Source: Denitrobacterium detoxificans (GTDB lineage Bacteria; Actinomycetota; Coriobacteriia; Coriobacteriales; Eggerthellaceae). Taken from it: 64,000 nt of DNA. Below the pieces are notes generated by a model, which searched no databases, had not been told where the DNA came from, and worked only from the letters and a program-made list of their open reading frames with translations. Every line of letters starts with the position of its first letter. Position 1 is the stretch's first letter. Where the stretch lies: assembly GCF_001643775.1 (NCBI RefSeq), contig NZ_CP011402.1:372001-436000 (forward strand), given 5' to 3'. This document shows positions 34,143-41,119 of the stretch, one piece after another. A program made the translations under genes and the position numbers.

Positions 34143-35402
34143 ATGAACACTTCATTTGTTGCACGTGCGGCAAGCGCTGCGGCCCTTTCGGTCGCATGCC
34201 TGTTCGGTCTGGCAGCCTGCTCTTCGTCGAGCAGCTCCAGCGACTCGATTGCCGCCACGGTGAATGGAACGGAAATCTCCGAGCAGACCATCACCGACTA
34301 CATCGAATCGTTCCGCTCTTCGCAGTCCCTGGAAAGCGAAGAGGACTGGGGCAACTGGATGGCCTCTTATAGCCTCGACCCCTCGAGCGTGCGTTCCGAG
34401 GTTATCGACTACTTCGTTCAGAAGGAACTGAAGGTTCAGGCTGCCGCTGAAAATGGCGTCGAGGTCACCGACGACGAAGTCAACGAGCAGGTCGAGAAGA
34501 TGAAGGCGAACTACTCTTCCGACGATGCGTGGCAGCAGGCCCTTTCCTCTGCCGGCACCACCGAAGACCAGTATCGTGACAGCGTGCGTACCGCCATGCT
34601 GGAAAGCAAGCTGAAGGAAGTCGTGGTAAGTGACGAGGACATCGAGCCTACTGACGACGAAGTGCTTTCCATGGTCAGCCAGTACGCCTCTGCGTTCTCG
34701 GGTGCTAAGCGTTCCTCGCACATCCTATTCAGCAGCGACGATGAGGCTACTGCTCAGCAGGTGCTCGATCAGATCAACAATGGCGAAATCTCCTTCGAGG
34801 ATGCCGCCAAGCAGTATTCCACCGATACCGCTTCTGCGGAAAACGGCGGCGATGTGGGTTGGGACCTGCTGAACTCCTTCGTTACCGCTTACCAGACGGC
34901 ACTCGACGGTCTTGAGGCTGGCCAGGTGAGCGGCCTTGTCACCAGCGACTACGGCATCCACATCATCAAGTGCACCGAGGTGTACACGGCTCCCGACGAG
35001 GTAACGAGCCTCGATCAGGCCCCCGAGGCTCTGGTGGAGTACGTGCGTGCCATGGTGAAGAGCAGCAACTCCAGCACGGCCTACAACAACTGGCTGTCCG
35101 ACTACAAGGATAAGGCCGACATCTGGACGGCCGACATGCCTTCCGGCCTGCCGTACGACCTGGATATGTCGAAGTACCAGACGGATGACAGCACGAGCAC
35201 CGATAGCTCTTCGAGTACGTCCACCGATTCCTCTAGCACCGATAGCTCTGCCACCACCGATAGCAACAGCACCGACGCCTCGTCTACGGATAGCTCCACG
35301 AGCACCGATGCTTCGACCTCCTCGACGGACAGCACGAGCTCTTCTAGCTCGTCTTCCTCGAGCACCGATAGCTCTTCGAGCTCGTCGACGACCACCAATT
35401 AA
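34143..35402 (+). CDS. PrsA/parvulin-type peptidyl-prolyl isomerase lipoprotein
   Basis: A 419-residue lipoprotein. Residues 1-25 form a signal peptide with lipobox LAAC (lipidated C26), followed by a Ser-rich linker. About 35-170 is a SurA_N/chaperone-like helical domain; about 190-285 is a parvulin (PpiC) rotamase domain with the motifs SSHILFSS, SFEDAAKQYSTD and YGIHIIKCTE. Residues 330-419 are an extreme Ser/Thr/Asp low-complexity tail (repeats of TDSSSST). It should fold secreted proteins at the outer face of the membrane. ATG 34143 is chosen because it directly starts the signal peptide with AAGGAAGG upstream; an earlier in-frame ATG would bury it. Monocistronic, with a strong terminator. 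Confidence 0.9.
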   Translation: MNTSFVARAASAAALSVACLFGLAACSSSSSSSDSIAATVNGTEISEQTITDYIESFRSSQSLESEEDWGNWMASYSLDPSSVRSEVIDYFVQKELKVQAAAENGVEVTDDEVNEQVEKMKANYSSDDAWQQALSSAGTTEDQYRDSVRTAMLESKLKEVVVSDEDIEPTDDEVLSMVSQYASAFSGAKRSSHILFSSDDEATAQQVLDQINNGEISFEDAAKQYSTDTASAENGGDVGWDLLNSFVTAYQTALDGLEAGQVSGLVTSDYGIHIIKCTEVYTAPDEVTSLDQAPEALVEYVRAMVKSSNSSTAYNNWLSDYKDKADIWTADMPSGLPYDLDMSKYQTDDSTSTDSSSSTSTDSSSTDSSATTDSNSTDASSTDSSTSTDASTSSTDSTSSSSSSSSSTDSSSSSSTTTN

Positions 35403-35427
35403 GCGATACTCCATATTCGCACATGCA

Positions 35428-35463
35428 ACGACCCGGGTTTTCGCCCGGGTCGTTTTTTTTTTT
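35428..35463 (+). terminator. Intrinsic terminator after PrsA-like gene
   Basis: Perfect 10-bp stem ACGACCCGGG / CCCGGGTCGT, TTTTCG loop, then 11 T residues: a textbook Rho-independent terminator. Confidence 0.95.
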
Positions 35464-35562
35464 GCGCGCTTGGAGAGCACGGGACGGCGGCTCCTCTCCC
35501 GGCCCAGGCATGCCCATATGCCCCGAGCGCTCAGTTGCGACCCGATTTGTCCGGGTGCCAGG

Positions 35563-35745
35563 TCCCAACAGGTAAAGTGGGACAACCGAGGAGGCTTCTG
35601 CCGGCGGGGAACAGAGGCGAAGCCGAATGTTCCCCGTCCGGGCATCGGCCCCAACGGGCAAAGCGGCGCAATCGCGATAGCTTCTGCCGACGGGAGGAAC
35701 GGAGGCGAAGCCAATCGTTCCGCCCGTCGGGCAATGGGTCCCAAC
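35563..35745. repeat. Tandem structured repeat (two units of 86-90 bp and a partial third)
   Basis: Units begin with (T/C)CCCAAC at 35563, 35649 and 35739. Each complete unit contains a hairpin (35600-35643 and 35686-35731) with the loop GAGGCGAAGCC and arms that differ between units yet still pair (AACA/TGTT versus AACG/CGTT; GGCGGGG versus GACGGG with matching partners). GGCTTC at the unit front can also pair with GAAGCC of the loop. No ORF lies in 35464-35819. Confidence 0.65.
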
Positions 35746-35773
35746 CGAATTTCTGTGCGGATTGTTTCTCCCG

Positions 35774-35802
35774 TTGTCCCAGGGGCGTAAAACTGCTACC
35801 AT
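35774..35802 (+). promoter_or_regulatory. Promoter of tRNA-Ser(CGA)
   Basis: TTGTCC (-35) and TACCAT (-10) separated by 17 bases, 18 bases before the tRNA. Confidence 0.6.
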
Positions 35803-35819
35803 ACCCAATTGCACCTCAC

Positions 35820-35912
35820 GGAGGGGTGGCAGAGTGGTTGAATGCGGCGGTCTCGAAAACCGTTTTACCCGTAACCCGGGTAACGAGGGTTCGAATCCCT
35901 CCTCCTCCGCCA
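35820..35912 (+). tRNA. tRNA-Ser (anticodon CGA)
   Basis: 93 bases including an encoded CCA. Acceptor stem GGAGGGG pairs with CTCCTCC (one G-U), discriminator G. D-arm GGCAGAGTGGTTGAATGC, anticodon loop CTCGAAA (anticodon CGA, reads UCG), the long variable arm expected for tRNA-Ser (ACCCGTAACCCGGGT), and T-arm GAGGGTTCGAATCCCTC. Own promoter upstream; terminator at 35923-35950. Its 3' end is duplicated 190 bases downstream. Confidence 0.97.
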
Positions 35913-36120
35913 TGGTAAACACGCAGGTCCGGCAACGGGCCTGCTTTTTTATTCCCTCGGGACGGGGGGATTCGAACCGATGAGGTGAAAACGCGTTTAG
36001 CGCATGCCCCAGTGGGGCATGCGTGGCGTTTTGCCCGACCGAGCCTGCGAGGGAGGGGTCGGCGTTCGCACAGCGAACGCAGGAATCCCTCCTCCTCCGC
36101 CATGGTAAACACGCAGGTCC
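35893..36120. repeat. 38-bp direct repeat of tRNA-Ser(CGA) 3' end enclosing a palindromic cassette
   Basis: 35893-35930 and 36083-36120 are identical over 38 bases: from the T-loop GAATCC through the CCA end and into the first arm of the terminator. Between them lie the rest of the terminator, an inverted T-arm sequence GGATTCGAACC (35968-35978), a hairpin around GCATGCCCC-AGT-GGGGCATGC (about 36002-36022), CCGACC/GGTCGG, and GCGTTCGC-ACA-GCGAACGC (36063-36081), which abuts the second copy. Looks like an attachment-site pair around a tiny non-coding insert; no integrase is present. Confidence 0.75.
35923..35950 (+). terminator. Terminator of tRNA-Ser(CGA)
   Basis: GCAGGTCC / GGGCCTGC stem (one G-U pair) with loop GGCAAC followed by TTTTTTA. 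The first arm is duplicated at 36113-36120 without the second arm. Confidence 0.9.
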
Positions 36121-36142
36121 TATTTCTAAACGGGCGTCAGAA

Positions 36143-36359
36143 CGAAAACGAGCAAAATACGGGTCGTTTTTGCAAAAATGTCGTCGTTTACACGGTAATC
36201 TTGGCGCTTTTGGCTCTCCAACGGAGCGAAAGGGGGCGTCCCGCCCTTTTGTATCGGTATTGTCCCTGGTCGCTATTTCCTATGCAGAATCTCGGAGAGC
36301 TGCAAGCGTGTAAACGACGACATTTCTTACATTTTGCCGGCTGAATTTGCTCGTTTACG
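36143..36359. repeat. Long-inverted-repeat element, copy B
   Basis: About 217 bp. Ends CGAAAACGAGCAAA / complement are near-perfect inverted repeats; inner arms 36176-36194 and 36307-36325 are a perfect 19-bp inverted repeat containing TGTCGTCGTTTACAC. Reversed, its first 35 and last 45 bases align closely with copy C, including GCCGGCAAAATGTAA and CATTTTTGCAAAAACG. It begins 23 bases after the second tRNA-Ser tail copy. No ORF. Confidence 0.7.
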
Positions 36360-36384
36360 AGGTGCGCGGCCGTTTGGGCGGAAA

Positions 36385-36406
36385 GGATTCGAACCGATGA
36401 GGTGAA
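36385..36406. repeat. Second copy of the inverted T-arm segment
   Basis: 22 bases identical to 35968-35989 (GGATTCGAACCGATGAGG then TGAA), here without an adjacent tRNA. About 36468-36490 there is also a degenerate match to a tRNA-Ser 5' half (GGAGGGTGGCGGAG versus GGAGGGGTGGCAGAG). Probably debris of an earlier tRNA-linked cassette. Confidence 0.5.
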
Positions 36407-36508
36407 CAGCGAACCCGGATACGCCCAAGCCGACCCCGAAGAGCCTACCAGCATGACGCCATGCGAATGGGAGGGTGGCGGAGGGGGATCGCTTCTATGC
36501 TGGTGATT

Positions 36509-36745
36509 GTCGTCCTGCCGGGGATGCCCGCAAGGTCACTGTGAAAACACTAATAGGCGCTGTACCCGGGGTTGTCCGCGGAGAGCGGGAGGCGAAGCCT
36601 CACGCAAATCCGCGGACAACCCCGGGCAGCGCAAAGTGAAAGCATGAACCAGCGAGCGCACGAGCGTAGGGCAAGGCCCGTGTGGGGCCTTGCCCTACGC
36701 GAGCAGCGGAGCGGGTGACCTGAAGGGCATCCCCGGCAGGACGAC
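36509..36745. repeat. Nested palindromic island
   Basis: Outer arms 36509-36539 and 36715-36745 are complementary at 28 of 31 positions. Inside lie two perfect inverted repeats: an 18-bp one (36565-36582 with 36609-36626) whose loop contains GAGGCGAAGCC as in the tandem repeat at 35563, and a 15-bp one (36665-36679 with 36685-36699). No ORF. The island lies just downstream of the tRNA-Ser(GGA) terminator, in that tRNA's direction. Confidence 0.65.
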
Positions 36746-36756
36746 GCGATCGGGAA

Positions 36757-36786
36757 ATAAAAAAGCAGGCCCCTTTCGGAACCTGC
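36757..36786 (-). terminator. Terminator of tRNA-Ser(GGA)
   Basis: On the minus strand GCAGGTTCC-GAAA-GGGGCCTGC followed by TTTTTTATTT, directly behind the tRNA. Its stem resembles that of the tRNA-Ser(CGA) terminator. Confidence 0.88.
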
Positions 36787-36796
36787 TCGAATTTCA

Positions 36797-36888
36797 TGGC
36801 GGAGAGATGGGGATTCGAACCCCAGATACCCTTTTGGGGCATACACGATTTCCAATCGTGCTCCTTCGGCCAGCTCGGACATCTCTCC
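36797..36888 (-). tRNA. tRNA-Ser (anticodon GGA)
   Basis: 92 bases with encoded CCA. Minus strand: acceptor GGAGAGA / TCTCTCC, discriminator G, anticodon loop TTGGAAA (anticodon GGA, reads UCC/UCU), long variable arm (TATGCCCCAAAAGGGTATC region), T-arm GGGGTTCGAATCCCC. It is convergent with tRNA-Ser(CGA), 884 bases of non-coding DNA apart. Confidence 0.97.
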
Positions 36889-36925
36889 ATAAACCGAATG
36901 GCTGCCTGTAAAGCAGCGAATACGA

Positions 36926-36955
36926 AGTATACAGCATTCGATGGCCGTACGGCAA
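36926..36955 (-). promoter_or_regulatory. Promoter of tRNA-Ser(GGA)
   Basis: On the minus strand TTGCCG (-35), 18-base spacer, TATACT (-10), about 38 bases upstream of the tRNA 5' end. Confidence 0.6.
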
Positions 36956-37064
36956 ATGCGTTTTTCGTCTTCGCCGTTTATTCAAAACCCCACGTGTGAA
37001 ATGCCCTATACTACTAGCAGCATAGAACCCCGCACCGTGTCGGGAGCCCGAAAGGAGAGGCGTT

Positions 37065-37583
37065 ATGGCCGATAGAATCGTTGAAGATACGCTCGAGAGC
37101 ATTCCCGAAATCCCTGAGCGCTTGCAGGCCGTGCTCATCGCCTCGCTGAAGGAGGCACGCGAGCGTCTGGAAAAGGGCGAAAGCGTCGTTCCCTTCACCG
37201 CCCTTGCCGTGAAGGAGAACCTGTTCCTGGAATCGCATCCTGCCGACGATACGCAGCAGTGCTTCAACCTGGCTCGTCATACCGTGCAGAACGTGCGCGG
37301 CGCCGATGCCTATGCGCTCTGCTACGACGGCTACGTGGAAACCGACGACGGCACCAAGGATGCTCTCATTGCCGAGGGTGGCATGGCGGGCGAGCCCGAG
37401 GGCTATGCCATTGGGTATCTGTACGAAGAGGCCAAAGAAGAAGGCGCCTTCCCGAAGGTGACTTCCCAGCCTGTCTACATTGGCCCTGCTCCGAACTTCA
37501 TGATGCTCACGCCTGACGTGCCGGCGGAACCTGCCACGGAAGCCGAGGCGGCCGAGGCGGAGGCTACGGACGCTGCGGAATAG
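37065..37583 (+). CDS. Conserved hypothetical acidic protein
   Basis: A 172-residue soluble, acidic protein. An N-terminal helical region (ERLQAVLIASLKEARERLEKGESVVPF) is followed by an alpha/beta segment (YALCYDGYVETDDGTKDALIAEGG, YAIGYLYEE) and ends in an Ala/Glu-rich tail from about residue 148. No signal peptide or metal motif. It stands alone with a TATACT box about 55 bases upstream, AAAGGAGAGG before its ATG and a strong terminator behind it. I do not recognise the family. Confidence 0.75.
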   Translation: MADRIVEDTLESIPEIPERLQAVLIASLKEARERLEKGESVVPFTALAVKENLFLESHPADDTQQCFNLARHTVQNVRGADAYALCYDGYVETDDGTKDALIAEGGMAGEPEGYAIGYLYEEAKEEGAFPKVTSQPVYIGPAPNFMMLTPDVPAEPATEAEAAEAEATDAAE

Positions 37584-37598
37584 CGCGTGAATCGCGTC

Positions 37599-37630
37599 AT
37601 GGCGGCTGGGGTGACCCAGCCGCCATTTTT
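37599..37630 (+). terminator. Intrinsic terminator
   Basis: Perfect 12-bp stem ATGGCGGCTGGG / CCCAGCCGCCAT with a GTGA loop followed by TTTTATG. Confidence 0.9.
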
Positions 37631-37743
37631 ATGCAAGCTTTTCGCGACTTTTTTAGTGTCGCGGTGTCACTGCGTTCGTTCATGCTGCAAGGCAACGTTC
37701 GGGTAACGCGCTGCAGGTTTTGTGAAAGGGCGCGTACGTGTGC

Positions 37744-37772
37744 TTGCGCGTGCAATATGCGTTTGTTAGTAT
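37744..37772 (+). promoter_or_regulatory. Promoter of the rpsF operon
   Basis: TTGCGC (-35), 17-base spacer, TAGTAT (-10), giving a leader of about 65 bases before rpsF. Confidence 0.65.
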
Positions 37773-37787
37773 GACAAAGCTATTCCT

Positions 37788-37818
37788 GCTTCGGGAAAGG
37801 AAAGAATGCCCGAAGCCG
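37788..37818 (+). promoter_or_regulatory. rpsF leader hairpin, possible S6:S18 autoregulatory site
   Basis: GCTTCGGG / CCCGAAGC 8-bp stem with a purine-rich loop, immediately followed by CG so that a CCG triplet abuts the stem. Leaders of rpsF operons in many phyla carry a CCG-containing motif bound by the S6:S18 complex. Position fits; the match to the full consensus is not verified. Confidence 0.35.
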
Positions 37819-37843
37819 TAAGTCCACAGGAGGAGGTGAGCCG

Positions 37844-38137
37844 ATGAAGGCTTATGAATTGCTGTATTTCGTCGCTCCGTCGATCGACGAAGAATCCCGT
37901 ACCAACGTTTCCACGCGTATCGCGAACACCATCGCCGAGGGCAATGGCGTGATCGATGAGACCGAGGAGTGGGGTAAGCGCAAGCTTGCGTACGAAATCG
38001 ATGGTCTGACCGAGGGTGACTACACGCTCGTCAACTTCCATGCAGAACCCGAACACATTGCAGAGCTGAATCGCGTGCTGGGCATTACCGATGCCGTGAA
38101 GCGTTTCATGATCGTGTGCCGCGCTGACCGCGACTAA
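37844..38137 (+). CDS. rpsF: 30S ribosomal protein S6
   Basis: A 97-residue ribosomal protein: KAYELLYFVAPSIDEES at the N-terminus and WGKRKLAYEIDGLTEGDYTLVNF in the middle match S6. It binds S18 in the platform of the small subunit. Start ATG has a very strong AGGAGGAGGTG. First gene of rpsF-ssb-rpsR-rplI, a nearly universal order. Confidence 0.97.
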   Translation: MKAYELLYFVAPSIDEESRTNVSTRIANTIAEGNGVIDETEEWGKRKLAYEIDGLTEGDYTLVNFHAEPEHIAELNRVLGITDAVKRFMIVCRADRD

Positions 38138-38188
38138 GCAAATTTGTTCGGAGAGGGCTTGCCCTCTAAGCAAGGATAGGAAGAGACT

Positions 38189-38644
38189 ATGAGCATCAAT
38201 CGAGTTGTTATCAGCGGCAATCTCACGCGCGACCCCGATCTTCGCCAGACCAGCAGTGGCATGGCGGTTCTGGGCTTCGGCGTGGCGGTAAACGATCGTC
38301 GCAAGAACCCGCAGACTGGCGAGTGGGAAGACTATCCCAACTTCGTCGATTGCACCATGTTCGGTTCGCGTGCCCAGAGCATTTCCGGTTTCCTGCACAA
38401 GGGAAACAAGGTTGCCATCGAAGGTAAGCTTCGCTGGAGCCAGTGGGAACGCGATGGACAGAAGCGCAGCAAACTCGAGGTCATTGTCGACGAAATCGAA
38501 TTCATGACCCCGCGTGGCGATAACGGCGGCTATAACAATGGCGGTTACAGCAACGGTGGCTACAGCCAGCCTGCTGCTGCACCTGCGCCTGCGCCCCAGC
38601 CAGCGGTGGATGCTTCGGTCTACGATGAAGACATCCCGTTCTAG
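38189..38644 (+). CDS. ssb: Single-stranded DNA-binding protein
   Basis: A 151-residue SSB. Residues 1-110 are the OB fold (MSINRVVISGNLTRDPDLR, VDCTMFGSRAQSISGFLHKGNKVAIEGKLR), then a Gly/Asn/Tyr-repeat linker (GGYNNGGYSNGGY) and a Pro/Ala stretch, ending in the acidic partner-binding tip DEDIPF. Between rpsF and rpsR as usual; it supports the replicative helicase encoded 1 kb downstream. Confidence 0.97.
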   Translation: MSINRVVISGNLTRDPDLRQTSSGMAVLGFGVAVNDRRKNPQTGEWEDYPNFVDCTMFGSRAQSISGFLHKGNKVAIEGKLRWSQWERDGQKRSKLEVIVDEIEFMTPRGDNGGYNNGGYSNGGYSQPAAAPAPAPQPAVDASVYDEDIPF

Positions 38645-38665
38645 GGATCACGAAAGAGGTATGTA

Positions 38666-38929
38666 ATGTCTGATTACGTGAAGCAGCCTCGTCGTAAGTA
38701 CTGCCAGTTCTGCAAGGAAAACACTGAGTACATCGACTACAAAGATACCCAGATGCTGCGTAAATATGTAACCGACCGCGGTAAAATCAAGCCTCGTCGC
38801 GTCACGGGTGCCTGCACCCAGCATCAGCGCGACATCGCGAACGCCGTGAAGCGCGCCCGCGAGATGGCTCTCATGCCGTACGCCGTGCCGTCCATCAGCG
38901 GCCGTGGCGATCGCCGCAATCGCGGTTAG
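38666..38929 (+). CDS. rpsR: 30S ribosomal protein S18
   Basis: An 87-residue S18. It retains the zinc-type (C+) pattern: CQFCKE near residue 13 and ACTQHQRD near 49, so it is the zinc-binding paralogue form. The [12 protein letters not shown] core is diagnostic. Starts 21 bases after ssb with GAAAGAGG. Confidence 0.96.
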   Translation: MSDYVKQPRRKYCQFCKENTEYIDYKDTQMLRKYVTDRGKIKPRRVTGACTQHQRDIANAVKRAREMALMPYAVPSISGRGDRRNRG

Positions 38930-38944
38930 TTCGAAAGGATAGCC

Positions 38945-39487
38945 ATGAAAGTAATTTTGCTTCAAGAGCTGAAGGGGAGGGGAGTCGAAGGCGACGTCAT
39001 CGAAGTTGCCGACGGTTTCGCCAACAACTTCCTGCTCCCGCAGAAGGTGGCTGTCAAGGCCACGAAGGGTAACCTGAAGCAGCTGGAAATGCGCCGTCAC
39101 AACATCGCCAAGCGCGAAGAGACCCGCACGGCTACCGCCAACCAGCTGAAGGAAACCCTCGACGGCACCACCGTTCAGATCGACGCCCGCGTGGGCGAAG
39201 AGGGCCAGCTGTTCGGTTCCGTTACCGCTCAGATGATCGCCGACGCCGTGAAGGAACAGCTGGGCGTCGAGATCGACCGTCGTCTGATCGACCTGAAGGT
39301 TCAGATCAAGACGGCTGGCGAGCACGAGGCCACCGTTGCCCTGCATCGCGACATCAAGGCCACGATCAAGATGATCGTTGGCGACCCCGAGGCCATCGCT
39401 GCTGCCGCTGCCGCAGCTGGCATCATCGAGGAAGCTCCCGAGCAGGAAGCCGCTGAAGAGGAAGCTGCCGAAGAGGCCGCTGAATAG
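38945..39487 (+). CDS. rplI: 50S ribosomal protein L9
   Basis: A 180-residue L9 with N-terminal VILLQELKGRGVEGDVIEVADGFANNFLLP, the signature of the rRNA-binding lobe, a connecting helix, and the C-terminal lobe. Compared with the usual 148-150 residues it has an extra 30-residue Ala/Glu tail. Last gene before the double hairpin region upstream of dnaB. Confidence 0.96.
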   Translation: MKVILLQELKGRGVEGDVIEVADGFANNFLLPQKVAVKATKGNLKQLEMRRHNIAKREETRTATANQLKETLDGTTVQIDARVGEEGQLFGSVTAQMIADAVKEQLGVEIDRRLIDLKVQIKTAGEHEATVALHRDIKATIKMIVGDPEAIAAAAAAAGIIEEAPEQEAAEEEAAEEAAE

Positions 39488-39502
39488 TTCAGTAAAAAAA
39501 TC

Positions 39503-39575
39503 TTTTCCACTGTCGCAGACGGTGGAAAATGTGGAAAACCCCCGAAGGCACAGGTTATGCCAAGGGGGTTTTCCT
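39503..39575 (+). terminator. Two consecutive hairpins after rplI
   Basis: TTTTCCAC / GTGGAAAA (39503-39529) followed by AAAACCCCC / GGGGGTTTT (39535-39572) then CC TTTG. The second is a strong terminator. dnaB then probably uses its own promoter near 39650-39670 (ACTATAAC). Confidence 0.75.
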
Positions 39576-39703
39576 TTGCCGTTGTGGAAAACCAAAGAAG
39601 CGAATTCGACCATAAAAACGCCACTTGAACAGCGGTTATATTGGGTTGGAATCTGGTGTACTATAACGGAATTGCACGAAGAAGAAGGAACTAGGGAGCA
39701 CGC

Positions 39704-41092
39704 ATGCCCGATTACAATGAACCGGCTCTTTCGAAGGGCGGATCGAAGGAAACCCCGCATAACATCGAAGCCGAGCAATCGGTTCTTGCTGCGTGCATGC
39801 TCAACCAGGAAGCCATCGACGAGGTGGCTTCGAAGCTCATTCCCGAAAATTTCTACCGTCCCGCGCATCAGATCATTTTCCGCAGCATGTGCGAACTGCA
39901 TGCGCGCAATCTGCCCATCGACCAGATTTCCCTTGCCGAGAATCTTCGCGCTTCGGGTCAGCTGGAAGCTGCTGGCGGAAAGTCGTACCTGGTCGATCTT
40001 GCCGACAACACCTTCGCGCTCACGAACTGGATCATGCACACCGACGTGGTGAAGCGCACCTCCATCTTGCGCGACCTCATTCGTGCGTCGGCTCAGATCA
40101 CGGCCATGGCCTACGACGCTCCCGACGATCTGAACGAGGTCGTCGAAGGCGCCGAGAAAACGCTGTTCAGCGTAACCGAGCAACGCGTGTCCTCCACGTT
40201 TTCGCCTATTACCACGCTGCTCACCGAAGCGTTCGATGACATTACGAAGCTGGCCGAGCAGAAGACGCATATGGCGGGCGTGCCCACGGGCTTTACCGAT
40301 GTCGACAACCTGTTCCATGGCTTCCGTGGCGGCGACTTGGTCATTCTTGCCGCACGTCCTGGCGTTGGCAAAACGTCGTTCGCGCTGAACCTTGCCACCA
40401 ATGCGGCGAAGGCGGGCTTTCCCACCACGTTCTTCTCGTTGGAAATGAGCGCGTCCCAGCTCGTTCAGCGTATCTTGTGCGCGGAAGCGCGCATCAGCTT
40501 GGAAAAGGTGCGTGGCGGCTTCCTGGGCGAATCCGATTGGCAGGCCCTGGCCGATGCCATTACCCGCCTTTCCAGCGTGGAACTCTACATCGACGATACG
40601 CCCTCGCTTTCCATTCTGGAAGCTCGCGCCAAGGCGCGCCGCGAGCTGCGCAATAAGGACAAGGGCCTCATCATCGTCGACTACCTGCAGCTCATGAACC
40701 CGCCTCAAGCCCGCAAAGACGGCAACCGCGCCGTCGAGGTTGGCGAAATCAGTCGAGGCCTGAAAGTTCTGGCCAAGGAAATGGACATGCCCGTTATTGC
40801 TCTGTCGCAGCTTTCTCGTGCCGTTGAGCAGCGTGGCAAGAATAAGCGCCCCATGCTTTCCGACCTTCGTGAATCGGGCTCCATCGAGCAGGACGCCGAC
40901 ATCGTTATGTTCATCGACCGAAGCATGGACGAGGTGGAGGCCGAATCCGATGAGCGTCCCGATCTGGGCACGGCAAACCTCATCGTGGCCAAGCACCGTA
41001 ACGGTTCCACGCGCGACATTACGCTTTCCTGGTCGGCCGAGAACACGGCATTTGGCAACTACATCGACGATAGCCGATTTGGGGGCATCTAA
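39704..41092 (+). CDS. dnaB: Replicative DNA helicase DnaB
   Basis: A 462-residue hexameric helicase. N-terminal domain at about 20-125 (PHNIEAEQSVLAACMLN), linker, then the RecA-type motor at about 190-455 with Walker A ARPGVGKTSFALN (about 220), the DnaB motifs SLEMSASQLVQR, IIVDYLQLM (Walker B) and LSQLSRAVEQR, and arginine finger LSWSAENTAF region at the end. No intein. Its place behind rplI is a widespread Gram-positive arrangement. ATG with a weak AGGGAG upstream. Confidence 0.97.
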   Translation: MPDYNEPALSKGGSKETPHNIEAEQSVLAACMLNQEAIDEVASKLIPENFYRPAHQIIFRSMCELHARNLPIDQISLAENLRASGQLEAAGGKSYLVDLADNTFALTNWIMHTDVVKRTSILRDLIRASAQITAMAYDAPDDLNEVVEGAEKTLFSVTEQRVSSTFSPITTLLTEAFDDITKLAEQKTHMAGVPTGFTDVDNLFHGFRGGDLVILAARPGVGKTSFALNLATNAAKAGFPTTFFSLEMSASQLVQRILCAEARISLEKVRGGFLGESDWQALADAITRLSSVELYIDDTPSLSILEARAKARRELRNKDKGLIIVDYLQLMNPPQARKDGNRAVEVGEISRGLKVLAKEMDMPVIALSQLSRAVEQRGKNKRPMLSDLRESGSIEQDADIVMFIDRSMDEVEAESDERPDLGTANLIVAKHRNGSTRDITLSWSAENTAFGNYIDDSRFGGI

Positions 41093-41119
41093 ATGGGACC
41101 GGTGCGCTAAACTCTTACC

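Noticed and set aside
35102-35398. Acidic minus-strand open frame at the end of the PrsA-like gene
   Set aside because: Antisense translation of the Ser/Thr/Asp repeat; no start context or family.
36385-36540. A complete additional tRNA gene
   Set aside because: Only fragments resemble a serine tRNA; no acceptor stem or anticodon arm can be formed.
35820-36900. Prophage or integrative element at the tRNA-Ser genes
   Set aside because: Attachment-like repeats are present, but no integrase, excisionase or other protein gene lies between or near them.
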